A DNA stretch of 64,000 nucleotides from Anadara kagoshimensis (lineage: Eukaryota > Mollusca > Bivalvia > Arcoida > Arcidae), in NCBI GenBank assembly GCA_021292105.1, contig CM037874.1, forward strand, positions 8,048,678-8,112,677, given 5' to 3'. A program made the translations under genes and the position numbers. The notes below the pieces were generated by a model. The model searched no databases, was not told the origin of the DNA, and saw nothing but the letters and a program-made list of their open reading frames with translations. Shown here piece after piece: positions 37,716 to 52,700 of the stretch. The stretch's first letter is position 1, and each line of letters opens with the position of its first letter.

Positions 37716-40700
37716 AACTTTTTATATTGTTTTCCTGTAAATATTGTCTATAGAATCCTTAATATAAATTTTTAAAAGATAATATTTAGATTGTGAGTAA
37801 CCTCTTCCAAATGGCAGTATTGACAGTATTGACAAGAAGTGCTATTGATGGCAGCCAAGTCAGGATTTGTTTTGAAAGAAACTTTCTCCCTAAGGACAGT
37901 ATTGGCAAGAGTTATTATTACTGACTATCAGAGTCAGGGTTTGTATTAAGAGAAACTCTTTCCTGAGGGACAGTATTGGCAAGAAGCACTGTTACTAGCT
38001 TTCAGATTTAAGGTTTGTATTGAGATAAACCTCTCCCAAAGAAAAAAAATAGGAAGAAGTACTGCAAATGTCTGGTGTCTTAATGGATGATTAAGGCATT
38101 TTTTCACATCTCAACTGAGAAAGCCACCTGTGGCTTCTAAAGATGCCATTGCATAAGTTCTTTTTAGTTTAGTAACAATTGTTGGACCAATTTACATTTT
38201 GGACTTATGGGTTTGATCCCAGTTTTGCAGAATAACAATCTAGGTTATAAAACTAAGATCTTATTTTTGTTTCTAACAGGTGACAGATGATGAGAAGGAA
38301 CTACAATGGAAGATGCCACAGATCTGGGATGATCTGGTCTGGAAATCAAAGAATGTTGATGCTAGTCTCTTCAATGTTAAGAAGAAATTTACAGAGGTTT
38401 GTTGTTAAATCAAATGTTATATATATACATTGTATATGCATATAAATATAATTTTACATGTATATAATGAAGCAGATTTTGACCCAGACTCATCACCTGG
38501 GTCGATTGTTAAAGTTTTTTTTATGGATGTGACATGCAGCCCAGCTATTTCTGTTCTGTGAGATCTTGATTTTTATGAGGCAAAAAAATTATTTATAGTT
38601 CCCTTAACACCTAAAGTATGTTCTTATCATTATTTGTCAATAGGAAGGTTGAAAACCTGTGACAAAAAAGACATAACTATAGATTGTGTCTGATATAACT
38701 CAATTTATGGATTTAGGTATCTATACGCCAGACACATTACCATAGAGATATCAAAATCATGTGTAAAATTAACCAGTCTATTGTTTTAGTAAACTCTTTA
38801 CTACATTATGTTTACAGATTACACAAGATCAGATTAAGGAGTTCCAGAAAGAATTAGAGAAGTTCTCAGAAAAGTTCCTTGACTCTGGACCTGGTTCTGT
38901 TGGTACAGATTTAGATAAAGGTATGGTGTATCTTTTGTTTAGTAGACCACATAAAATACCATGTAAAACATTTGTTAATGCAGTTCTCTATTTACTGTTT
39001 TTCTAGTTTTAGTTTTCACTTAGCTTAACACATGGTGGATTTTGTCATTCTCCTTTGTTAGCATGAATGCCAACAGCATCACCCGTTTTCAAACTATTTG
39101 GTAAAAAGATTATAGATCTTCAGATGTTTAAACTTTTTATTAGAATGTGTTTTGAAGGACTATCTATATTGTTTTTATTCTTTGACACGGCTCTTGTTAC
39201 AAATACATGTGTATTATAAATAATTTTAAAAACTAGGGTCGGAAGGTGTTTGATAAACCAGAATGATGATAATGTAGACCATACAGCTGACTTTGTCCAG
39301 TTTGATTGGAGATGTTCATCTAGTCAGTCACTATGAAATTTACAATGCATGAGTGCATTCAATAGCAAGTGACTATGTGCCCCCTAGCCATTCAATTGAA
39401 GTGGTTTGTAAAAAAATGATATTTTGATTATATATTAAATGATGAAATGTTTTCTATTTGTAGGTTTGGCTTTAATGAAGACATTCCGTGAAGAAGTTAA
39501 CCAACTGGAGACAGACAGACAAGAACTGGCTAATGCAGAGAAACTGTTTGACCTTCCGATTACAATGTACCCCAACTTACTGGATGTCCAGAAACAGATG
39601 AAAGGATTAGAAATGGTTTATGCCTTATACGAGGAACAAAATGTAAGTTTGTGTCAGCTTTAATTATACTCCAAATGGGGTTCATTCTCCAGTGTACCTG
39701 CTAGTGTTTTTGTGTATCTGTTTATTCTATAGGTTTAAATTATTTAAAAACCATCCAATAAGTCTCGAAATAATGAAATATATTATGAAGTCTCATTTAC
39801 AATGGAAATCTTAGTTCTAGACAAATATTTAGGGTCACCACATGTTACACAGGTTAACCCAGTTTGGACACAAAATGGGACAGTATATAAATAGAATGTA
39901 TCTATGTTAAAAAAATTTTCTAATGTCTATTAGCACAAACTTTCCCACTTTCCCTTCTGATACCCGCTTTCCGATTCACTCCAATTCATGACTTAAAGGT
40001 GTGGTAGACATTGATTCATTAATGGGGTAATTTCTCTGCCAATGCAAAATATTTGACTGATATTTACATATTAATGGAAATTGACAACATCCTATGTGAT
40101 CAATGCCCCATAACTTTCAAGTGAAACAATATGCAAAATGTTTACATCACAAAGCTTTGGGAAAAAAATCCTTTTATGGGAGATTGTCGCCTAATCAAGA
40201 TTTAATTTAAATTTGCCACCATTATTTATTACAGGCTGCTAGAGAGCAATGGTCAGAAACCCTCTGGTCCAATCTTAACGTACAAGTATTACAAGAAGGT
40301 ATAGAAGGATTCCTTAAGAACCTACGTAAAATGTCGAGAGAGGTCAAGACGATGCAGGCAGCCAGGGCTCTGGAAAGCAAGATGAAGGAGTTTAGAGACT
40401 CATTACCACTGTTTGTAGATCTTAAACATGAAGCTCTCAGAGAACGGTGAGTTTGTCTACAATTCTGTAAATTTTATTTTTGTGCTAAATGTATTATGAT
40501 TATTACTTTAAATTGCTAATTTTACAAGATACAGTGGAATCTTGCTATATTTGAAACCACTTGGAAATGAAAGTAATTCAACTCAACCGAAGTTCAAGAT
40601 CAAGAAAATTTCAAATAATTAACAAAGTCAAAATTTATTGGAGGATGTACCAACTTACTGTATACCAAACAAAATACACCTTAGTAAGATACTTTATGGA

Positions 40701-43700
40701 AACCTCATTATAATTCTTTAATTTCAGTCACTGGAAAGAATTGATGAACAAAACTGGTCAGAAGTTTGACATGAATCCAGAGACTTTCACTTTAGCTAAT
40801 GTATTTGCTATGGAGCTACACAGATTCCAAGAAACCATCGGTGAGATTGTTACCTGTGCCAGTAAAGAAATGGGCATAGAAAAGGTGGGTACCACAGATA
40901 GTCAGTTTTCATTTAAAAAGTCACTTTATACAATATGCTTTTTTTTATTTGTAAATAACCATTCTGTAATTTAAAAAAAAAAAAACCTTTCACCTTATGA
41001 TTTGAAACAGGGTTTTTTATGTACTTACTAAATGATTGGTAATGCTGACAGCCTTGCGAGCATATACATAGCTAATGTGTTTTACTTCTTTTGTTTAATG
41101 AAAGAAACATTATTCAAACTTTCTCTCTATTGCAATTGGATGATTTGACCTAGGTTTATTAGAAACTCGGAAGTAAAATTTTAGGTTATTGAATCTTTTT
41201 ATCATGTTGAGTGTGACTTAACTTGCTTGTTAAAATTTGTGATTATTTCTTACAGGGTGTCAAAGAAATTGAGGAAATGTGGAACAACATGAAGTTCACA
41301 GTGGTACCATACATGAAAGGAACGTCAAATCGTGGATTTATTCTGGGTGCTATCGACGATGTACTGCAGAACTTAGATGACAGTTCTATGAACTTACAGA
41401 GCATGTCAGCTTCCAGATTTGTTGGTCCATTCCTTAACTCTGTACAGAACTGGGAGAAGGGTTTATCCCTGATTTCAGAAGTTTTAGATGTAAGTAATTA
41501 GAGATATAGATACAATAACCGTTATGATTAAATAAAACCTATATATGTGAAAGTGATTATACATGTATTTGACTCAAAATACTGGTAATACTGTATTACT
41601 GTAAGGAAAAACACAAAATAAGAAAGAAGACAGAGAGAGTTAGAGACAGAGATAGAGTGAGAGAGAGATACTCTAATAAATAGTCTGCTGAGAGAGCACT
41701 TAATGACCGTAAAAAATTATGAAAAGGGGAGTAGGGATAACAAGATTCTATTTTCCTTTGGAAAATTTGTTCTTTATATGTACATGTATATTGTTTTGTA
41801 TTAATTTCTAAATGTGTACCATTGTTTATTGTTTATTATTTCAGGTTTGGATGGTTGTACAGAGAAAGTGGATGTATTTAGAGGGTATCTTTATCGGTGG
41901 AGATATCAGATCACAGCTACCAGAGGAAGCTAAAAAGTTTGACCAGATCGATAAAACCTTCAAAAAGGTAACTAATGAATACCCACAAATTCTCAAAGAT
42001 TCTAACTAGCCTCTCCCAGTGACAATATATCTAACTGTTAGAAAGCTTGTTAATTTGCTTGCCAAATGTTGGTATTTGTCTTCAGGCACTTTGATTTCCT
42101 CCACCATCAGAGAACTTAACAGCTTCAATACAAGTGTTATAATCTTGACCAGGGTATAAAATGACATGTTATTCTCACTCTGTTCTCTATTCTTCCTATT
42201 ATATGCATAAAACATTTTGATGGATATTTACCATTAAGAAAAAGTAATACATATATACATTTTAATTACAAGTGCATTTTAAAATCACTTTTTAGTATAA
42301 TAACGGACTGTATCTCCACAAAATGGAAATATCTATATATAAAAAATGTCTCATTGTTCTTACATTATTTTCCAGATTATGAACGATACTCACAAAACAC
42401 CAACCATTAAGACATCCTGTCATGCTCCAAACAGACTTCAGGATCTGGAAGGACTAAGTATGGGGTTGGAGAAATGTCAGAAGTCTCTGAATGATTATCT
42501 GGATTCCAAACGTAATGCCTTCCCAAGATTCTTCTTTATCTCTGATGACGAGTTGCTGAGTATTCTGGGTAGCAGTGATCCATCTTGTGTACAGGAACAT
42601 ATGATCAAGGTATGTTTATCTATGTGCTAACAAACCATTACCATTTTAAAGTAATGAACAAATTGCTAAATTGCAACTACTTTCATGGAAAAATAACAGA
42701 AGGCCATTACTCGCCCAAATAGCAAATGGGTGTCTCTATTACCTTATAATTTTCACTGAATATGGATTCACATAGTTTGACAGTTCCCTTCATTATGATG
42801 TCATCTGGAAAATTGTGGTAGGAATATCTTCCATAATGAATGGTAACAAAGAGTTCATAAAATCTTAGTGGGCTTCTTGAATCTTTGGAGAACCATATTA
42901 CAATGTGTATCTACATACCAAAACATACAAAAATAATGTACTCTGCAGAAATAATGTATGAAAAAACAGCATAAAGTTTGACATGCAAATAAGAGGGATT
43001 GATCTATGTGAAAATAAAGATGAAATTGACTTCTTGTAACATCCTTCCAGATATGCAAAATCAAGGCTCAAAATTTTAGCTTCCCATGATGATTAAAAAA
43101 CATTTCCCATTGTTCTATTTTTAGATGTATGACAACATAGCAGCATTAAGGTTCCAGGACGGATCTAACAATGAAACATTAGCAACGGCCATGATCTCCG
43201 CTGAAGGTGAAGTTATGGAATTCCGTAAACATATCCCAGCAGAAGGTAGAGTAGAGGACTGGATGACCAGTGTCCTTGAAGAGATGAGGTCCACTAACAG
43301 ATTGATTACAAAGGAGGCTATATTTTTCTACAGTGCAAATAAATCAAGGTACACATCCTTATTTCAGATATGCAGATTTTGCCTCATCCTTCCAGATATG
43401 CAGATTTGGTTGTGGTTGTAGCACATTATTTCCAAATTTCACAAAAGTTGCTATTGAGAACTTTTGGGGAATTTGTGCTCCAGTAATTTAGAAACTTAAA
43501 TTTTGCTAATTCTGTACTAAGAAAATTATTTTTTTCTATTGAAATTAGAGTTTGCAAAAAGGTCCTTCACATCACATCTGCAATTTTTCCTTGTTTTTTT
43601 TTATTTGTGGAGCAAAATCTTATGAATGATTGAAAAATGTGTTGCTTTTGCTATAGAATTCAGATTGCTAATATTAAAATTGTCATTACATTTATGAGGA

Positions 43701-46700
43701 ATTTAATTTCACATCTCCAGAGTTGATTGGATGATGGATTATCAGGGTATGATTTGTTTGGCTGGTAACCAAGTATGGTGGACATGGGAAACAGAAGATG
43801 TCTTCAGAAAGGTCAAGAAAGGTCACAAGACCGCCATGAAGGACTTTGCCAAGAAACAACACAAACAAATCAGTGATTTAGTAGTACAGGTCAGATCACA
43901 GTTGTCAAAGAATGACAGGAAGAAGTTCAACTCAGTACTTATCATCGATGTCCATGCTCGTGATATTATCGACAGTTTTGTCAGAGACAGGTCAGTTCTT
44001 ATTTTGAATAGTTGTCTCCCTTAATCATTACAGAACTAAATACCCTTTTCAGTCTTTCTCTGTTTTTATGTAGAAATATGCTGGAAACTGAGTTGAGAAA
44101 TTAAAATTATTTTTATTGAAAATGATAACTTAAAAAAACCAAGATTGTATCATAGAGAATATGTGAATATGCAGTTTAACCTGCTGGCACCTTATGATTG
44201 CAATTATTTCTTTATATTTTATAAAATTTATATTTAAAGGTCTTCTTCTCATAATGATAAATCAAATGTTGTTTTCTTAATTAGCATGGAAAGTGGAAAG
44301 TCAATAATTGTGTCAAACTGCATCAAATTTTAAGACCTTACAAGTATCACTATATAGTTTAGTTAATCTTGTCAAGTAAATATAAAAATCTAAATATGCT
44401 GTTTGAGTTTTTATAACTTAACATTTGTAATTTCTCTTTTTATCTAGCATTATGGATGCCAAGGAGTTTGAATGGGAAAGTCAGTTGAGATTTTACTGGG
44501 AGAAGGAGCCAGATGAGCTACTGGTCAGACAGTGTACTGGAGAGTTTGGGTATGGTTATGAGTACATGGGTCTGAATGGGCGTCTGGTCATTACACCTCT
44601 GACAGACAGAATCTACCTCACTCTAACACAGGTATGAATGACCACCATTTTGTCTTTGATCTCAAAAAATCATTGTATTTAGACTTCCTGGTCCAGTTAT
44701 TTAGGGAATTCTATCTTTTAATAGCTGTAAATCTGGATCAACTGGTTATTTATGAAGCTCTTTGATTTGATGTTGAAGACTTGTACCATACTTTGAACTT
44801 TAAATTTCTGTCATTTCTGAATCTTACATTATATACTTTGGTGTTAAACCACTTTATGCATGGAGTATGTTTCAAATTGTTTAGGAATTAAAAAAAAACA
44901 CTTGAAAATTGTGTTCCTAAATAATCCTTATACATTTGTATATACAGAAGTGGTTATTTAAACAGGTTTTACCTATACATGACTAAATTACACTTTGTAT
45001 TGATGATAAATGGAAGGACATTGACTGACTTCCAAAGCTTAAGAATATATTATGAGTATATAGGAATTTTACACATGTAATATGTGTTCAACAAGTTTAT
45101 TAATCAACAAAAAAATATAGAAGAATATTGATTTATTCTTAAATTTCATTGTTTTATAAATATCTTTATCAGGCATTGTCTATGAAATTGGGTGGAGCAC
45201 CTGCCGGGCCAGCTGGTACAGGGAAGACTGAGACTGTCAAAGATTTAGCCAAAGCTTTAGGTCTTCTGTGTGTCGTCACAAACTGTGGAGAGGGTATGGA
45301 TTTCAAGGTAAGACCTTTTCCATAGATAATCAATCAAGGACATGCACATATCCTTTTTTTTAGCTTACCTACTCAGGGCTTAATTTTGTCTACTAAAATG
45401 GTGGCCAAATCAACCTAAGATTGTGTCTGGCGACCTAAAATTTGTAAATGGTAGCCAGCTTGTCCACTTTAAATTTGAACCTTTGTGACAAGATATTATT
45501 TCTGTGTTACAGAATTTTCATGATACTGATGCCATTTCAGGCAATATAATGGATAATTTACATCATCATTATTGTTATTTATAACACTGATGTATGTACC
45601 AGGTAAATGATTGCAAGTCAATCTTAAAAATGTGTATTTTTGTTCTCCATACCTAAAAGATGCCTTAATTTTCCTTCATTTGGATAAAAGGTTGCCTGGT
45701 TCACTTGGAATTTCCACTGGCTACTTGAAAATTTAAATTGGTGCCCAGCTGGGCACTTACTTTTGAAATCCACTTTGAGGGCTGCTACTCTTTGAAAATA
45801 ATTCCAAACTTTTGTGACAAGAATCAGAAAGAAACATATTAAAAGTTTTGTACATTTAAATATAATATTTATCATTCTGTTTTCAGGCTGTTGGTAAGAT
45901 CTACTCTGGTCTGTGTCATTGTGGTGCTTGGGGATGTTTTGATCAGTTCGTACATTTATATATATTTTTTAGGCTGTTGGTAAGATCTACTCTGGTCTGT
46001 GTCAGTGTGGTGCTTGGGGATGTTTCGATGAGTTCAACCGTATAGATGTGTCTGTACTCTCTGTTATCTCAACACAGTTGAAGACCATCCAGAATGCACT
46101 GGTGTTGAAACTGGCTAGGTTCCATGTAAGTATAGTTGAATCTTATGATCACTATAATTTGTAACCCTAGAAGGAGTTAAGAATTTTATTGAGTAATTGG
46201 GTCTCAGTGTGTATTCTAGAAGGGGCCATAGGACCACCGATCCCTTATTTTGCCAACTGACCTCATTGCCAAGGTGGACCATATTTAACATTCAATGAAT
46301 GCAAAATTAATGTTGTTATGCTGTTTTAGTGGAAAGTTTTTGAAAATAGCCCCTTCTGCGAAAATCCTAGATTGAACACTAAGTTGGTTAAAAACTTTAA
46401 AAAGAAGACTAGAGTTAATTTCTGATTTATTTGAATTGATGTCAAACTGAATGAGTAGTTGAATATAAAGTTGTATGATGATTGCACAGTTGTAAATTAT
46501 CAGTACATCATGTCACTTAGTGACTGAATCCCATGGCGACAACAAAGGTCATTTTTTTGTAACCTTCGTTGAACAAATTACAATGGGTGTATTAATGAAA
46601 AAGCAACCTATTTAAAGTAGCAAAATGTAATAAAAATATAATGTGATTGTGCAATTTCACATATCATTTTTATAAAACATTCATTTTTATAAATTGTAGT

Positions 46701-49700
46701 TTGAAGGACAGGAAATCAACTTGGACTTACGTGTTGGTATCTTCATCACTATGAACCCTGGTTATGCTGGGCGTACAGAATTACCAGAATCCGTCAAAGC
46801 CTTGTTCAGACCCGTTGTGGTAATCGTTCCAGATCTTCAGCAGATTTGTGAAATCATGTTGTTCTCAGAAGGTTTCCTTCTGGCCAAGGTTCTTGCCAAG
46901 AAGATGACAGTATTGTACAAGCTTGCTTCAGAACAGTTATCAAAACAATACCATTATGACTTTGGTCTGAGAGCTTTGAAATCTGTATTGGTCATGGCTG
47001 GCGAGTTGAAGAGAGGTGCTGCTGAACTGGCAGAGGTTTGTTATCAATCATTGACATATTTTGTTTATTTTTTTTTGGTAATATTTGTTGGTTTTTGTGG
47101 CGGGTTAAGTGTTATTTAAATTATAAAAAAATTCAAAGCACAATAAAATTACATGGCAATTGTAACATAAGACATATTTTGGATGAGAACACAAATTAAA
47201 TTTTAACCTCTTTGCCTAAATTACTTGAAATTTCAAACATAAACCCCACACATTGTTAGCTTTCCTTGAATGTTTGCACATGTATTTCAAACTTAAATTT
47301 ATTATAATTTTACATTTACATATAAGAGTACATATTGGAACTTATAATCTTGTTTCATTCAGAGTTTGGCATCTTATTTCTTTTGTTTTGTTTTACTTGT
47401 AGGATTTGGTATTGATGAGAGCTTTGAGAGACATGAATCTGCCCAAGTTTGTGTTTGAAGATGTACCTCTGTTTATGGGACTGATTAGTGATTTGTTCCC
47501 AGGATTAGACTGTCCCCGTGTCAGATATCCAAACTTTAATGATGCTGTAGAAGGCATCTTAGAAGACAACGGTTACGTCATGTTACCTATCCAGGTATAT
47601 TTTAATTACCAAGTTTTCATAACTTTACTTGTAATTGAAAAAAAGGTTTAAGACAGAAATTGGAAGGGTGTTTTATACTTGTTATGGTTCTTTCACTTAT
47701 ATCTAGACTGTCAGTTCTTGTGTGGTGGGGGAAACCTAAATAAAACCATTGATCTTCAGCAAAAAAACTAATGACTTTTTGTATGCCAGGATCTGTTCAT
47801 TCAGGATTCCAATGCGGTAGTGAGATTTGGTGTTTGATACACTGAGACAGAGAGTATAAATACAAAGGCTCATTTTTGTGGGGCCTTTCCAGCTGAAACA
47901 GAAAGTATAACTACAACAGTCAGGTTTTGTTTTGGCTGAAATATCCTACAACAGTAACCATGTAGTCATGGTCATCTCATTTTTATCACAAGTGTTAAAT
48001 ATCAACAAATGAACTCAATGACACATTTTCAGGTAAGACTTCGATTTGCAGATCTCTTCTTTAATATATCTTCTCGAACACCATTTTATTTATCAATTTG
48101 TATAGATGGCAATATAAAAGTGCAGTGACCTTTTTATGAATATTGATGAGATGTTTTATAGGTTGATAAAGTGGTACAACTGTACGAGACCATGATGACC
48201 CGTCACACAACCATGATTGTCGGTCCAACAGGAGGAGGAAAATCTGTGGTCATTAATACCTTGGCCCAATCACAAACCAGGTAAGATATGGGAGGAGGAG
48301 TTACTTACTTTGTATCATTTCACCATGTCAGTTACAAATACACTGGCCCAATCACAAACCAGGTAAGATATGGGAGGAGGAGTTACTTACTTTGTATCAT
48401 TTCACCATGTCAGTTACAAATACACCGGTCCAATCACAAATCAGGTAAGATATGGGAGGAGGAGTTACTTACTTTGTATCATTTCACCATGGCAGTTACT
48501 AACACACTGGTCCAGTCACAAACCAGGTAAGATATGGGAGGAGGAGTTACTTACTTTGTATCATTTCACCATGTCAGTTACACTCATAAAGCAGTTTTTG
48601 TCAGATTTAGTTAGTTTATGACATTGAATGATAATTTTGATTTTATAACATGGGTTTTTTTGTTTGTTTATTTTTTTTTGAGGGGGAAGGGGATGGGACA
48701 CCTATTTATCATGTGGTGGTTTGGTATTTGTTTTGAGCTGTTGTTTCTTACTTTTGGTATTGGAAAATCTTGTTCTGCCTTAAGTTCTAAGAGAAGTATC
48801 ACTTTCGAGGAACTAATCGAATGAAGATATTCCCAAATCCAACGCATAAATGGTTCTTTGCAAACCATGGGTATCATATAGTGCACAAGTTAAACATTGT
48901 CATAATTCACTTGTTTGATTTGTAAAACAAAATTCTTGTTGATAGAGGACAACTAAGATATTGTTATACACTTTATTATAGACTTGGTATCCAAACCAAA
49001 CTGTTCACCATCAATCCAAAAGACAGAAGTGTAATAGAGTTGTATGGTATCCTGGACCCTATCACCCGTGACTGGACTGATGGTCTGCTGTCCAACATCT
49101 TCCGTGAAATCAACAAACCAACAGACAAAAATGAGAGGAAGTATATAGTATTTGATGGTGATGTTGATGCATTGTGGGTAGAAAACATGAACTCTGTCAT
49201 GGACGACAACAGGCTGCTGACACTGGCTAATGGTGAAAGAATCCGTCTGCAGAAACATTGTGCATTGTTGTTTGAGGTAAAGCCTTTTGTTTTCATTTTG
49301 TAATTTCAGATTTCACCATCTTATGTAGTTTTCCAGGAATTGAAAGATTGACTCCTGCTTTGCAGTAGAAACATAAAAATCCCAAATTTTATTATCTGGA
49401 ATGAGGCTCTCCAATATGGGAGAAACGTTTGTCTTTCAATCTGTGCTTTTGCAAATGAAAACAATATTTTAACTGCTTCTTTTTCTCGGTTTGATTTCCA
49501 TCAGATACATTTACATGTATTTCTAAAACTTGTAGAGAAAATATAATTTTGTGAATGTTTATGTAATGATTTTGTTTCCCTCCTCCTATCTAGGTATTTG
49601 ACCTCCAGTATGCTTCACCAGCTACTGTGTCCAGATGCGGTATGGTGTATGTGGACCCAAAGAACTTGGGATATGAACCTTTCTGGACCAAGTGGTTGAA

Positions 49701-52700
49701 CACCAGACAGAACAAGGCAGAGAGGGATGATCTGAAGCGTCTATATGATAAATATGTTGTATCTCTTATTGATATGGTAGTGGAAGGCATCACAGATGGC
49801 AAACAAGGAGAAAAAATGAAAATGATAGTACCACTCACCAATCTTAACTTGGTAGGAATATAAATAATTTGATTGTAGTATGATAATTGATGTATCACCG
49901 GCCATGCCTTTTGCTTTTATGTTCGGATACTGGCTGCCATCACGGTACCAAAGCAACGCCATGGCAACTAATGACTTGCTTGTGTCTGTGATGTCATTAA
50001 ATGGCCAATTTTTCTTCTTTTTGTGTGTAATTTAAGCATGTCGGGCCTTTGTTGGAACATTGTAGGCATGGCCAGGGATCTATCAATTACATTACAAACA
50101 CCAAATTTTTATCTTACCTGAGACATTACCATCACATTTTTGTCAATTTGAGTCATTGTCATGAGCCTTGTGTAAAGTTTTTAAACAAGTGGGTTTTTTT
50201 TTAAATGCTGCACTTTTCAGGACTTTGTGGTTCTAGTACTTCAACCTGAGAGGTAAATAATATTGACAGGGAAAATATCAAATATAACACTTGCAGTTTG
50301 CTTTCTTTAGTTTAAATACTGTGGTTTACTTTGGTGAAAGTATTCTTAAAATGAGATGAAATGGTTACCGGTAAGTCAAAAATTTTTTGTAAGAGTAAAT
50401 ATAAGGAAATCATTTCTGATTTCACTAGACTCAAGTAAGGATGGGAAATACTGTTTCCTCTATGGTCAAATGTGCACAAAGTAGTTACAAACCAATTAAC
50501 GAAGTGAAAAATTAAACATTCACCTTGCTTTTCATTTTGTTTTGATACATATAATCGTGTAATTTTTAGGTGACACAACTAGCTAACATGTTGGATGCCA
50601 TGTTGGTCAAGGAAATAGCTGAACCTGATGAACTTGAGGCAGTCTTCTTACAAGCCTTGTATTGGTCAGTTGGTGCTGGTCTTCTGGAAGATGGACGTCT
50701 GAAGTTTGATGCTCAGATTAAAAGTCTAGCCTCCATGGCACAGATCCAGGATGAAGATAAAACATTCGCAGGTCCAGGTGGGTGATCATCCTGGTCTTTA
50801 ATATCGTGATTAATATAGAGTTTATCTAGCTTTAAACTTACATACATGTATTCAAAACCTCATAATAATGGTTGTGCATTACCATATGATTTGGTGATTG
50901 ATTGGTCTAAATCAACATCTTATTGTTTTTGATTCACACTCGGGCATATCCTTGTGTGAAAGTGTGTTAGCATGCAGAAGGTTGGTGATTTTTTTTTTCA
51001 GGTACTCATGTTTTCTGCAGCAAAAGAACAGTAGCTTTAATTTTTACCACACTAGCGCAGTTATTAGTATCCACTTAGTGAGTGGAAACTTGTAGATTTG
51101 AAATTATGGGTACTCTTAAAAGTCCCAAATTCCATTTATTTATGTTTTTTTAAACTAATCTTCAGATATTGAGTAAGTCAAGTCCTTTATACCACCAAAT
51201 TCTGATAGTACAACTGGTGATGATGAATCAGCATTTACTGTATTGACAGCAACAAGATGTAATGACAAAAATAGTATTCACTGACTAGTACCTTTGTTGA
51301 TTGGTCCCTCATTATCCCACTTAGGTCCCAAAACATGCACAAACAATAAAGTATTCTTTACCCAGACATATCTAAAAATATATATTTCCATTTCCCTTAT
51401 TAATTAACTTCATTTTTTTTTTAATTTTCAGGTGAACTACCGATAGGTCAACCAACTCTTTATGAGTACTTCTGGGACGGTGAACAAAAGAAATGGATTC
51501 CATGGGCCAAGAAAGTACCAAAATATGTCCATGATCCTGCGAAGAAATACAATGAGATCTTGGTACCAACAGTTGATACAGTGAGGACTACCTGGCTACT
51601 GGAACTGATGGTCGGAATTAAACACCCGGTCGTGTTGATAGGAGAAACAGGAACCTCTAAAACGGCTACAGTATCTAACTTCTTAAGAACATTAGATGCA
51701 GAATCACATGTAAGTTTGTAGCTATGTCTCTGAATCGTCATTCTGTACTTTTAAAAAAAAATCATTTTTTGAAATTTTCACATGTAAAGCATGTCATCAG
51801 TGAATGAGGTTGTGAATTCTATTGGATATTGGGAATTTAAAAGACATAGTTTAGGGGAAGATGATGGTGTATATAGTGTATATACTAAATCATGACAATT
51901 AACTGAACATCACATAATGGATAAAAGTTAGAGGTGGAGTGCAAGAATGGAGTTTTATGTTTTAGTCAATGTTTTTTCACTTATATCAAGACAGTCAGTC
52001 TCTTGCACTAGGATCTGCCTGAGAGGGATTACAACATCAATATGAGAGGTGCTTTAATCCCCAAACTGGTACTTTTAGACTACTTGATTACCAAAGCTAT
52101 TCAGATGTGTTTTAAAATCATTTCATTGGGGTGTGTTTGAATCTGCAAATGGGTATATTAGAATCACCCTGTCTGTCTGTCCCAATACCATGTCTACAAC
52201 ATATCTACCATGTCTATGAATGGATTTTGATCAAACTTGGAACAAATGTAAACCAACATGTGCTACATACTTAATTTAAGTGAATAGATCAAGTGTCAAG
52301 ATCATAAGAAATGTTAGAAATAACTCAGAATTAAATTTTGGTAATGGTAGAGAGGGAATTCATCTCTCAAGAGACTGTTCTGGTTTGATTTTGAGTTTGA
52401 AATACTAATACATATTTACAGTATCATTTTTGATTTTCTGTTTTAGTTGTTGTTGAACATGAACTTCTCCAGTCGTACAACATCCATGGATGTACAGAGA
52501 AATCTGGAGGCTAATGTTGAAAAAAGAACTAAGGACACATATGGACCTCCACCAGGAAAAAGACTCCTGATCTTTGTAGATGACATGAACATGCCACAGG
52601 TTTGTCTATAAATAAATTGGTTAAAAGAAAACTGGAAAAAATCATTCATGCAGAAGTTATATTAAACTCTTCTTTACAAAGTACAGAAGAGTGGAGTGGA

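Noticed and set aside
48288-48621. Two plus-strand open frames of about 80 codons
   Set aside because: They come from the 82-bp duplication; the conserved protein uses the first donor and these frames do not continue it.
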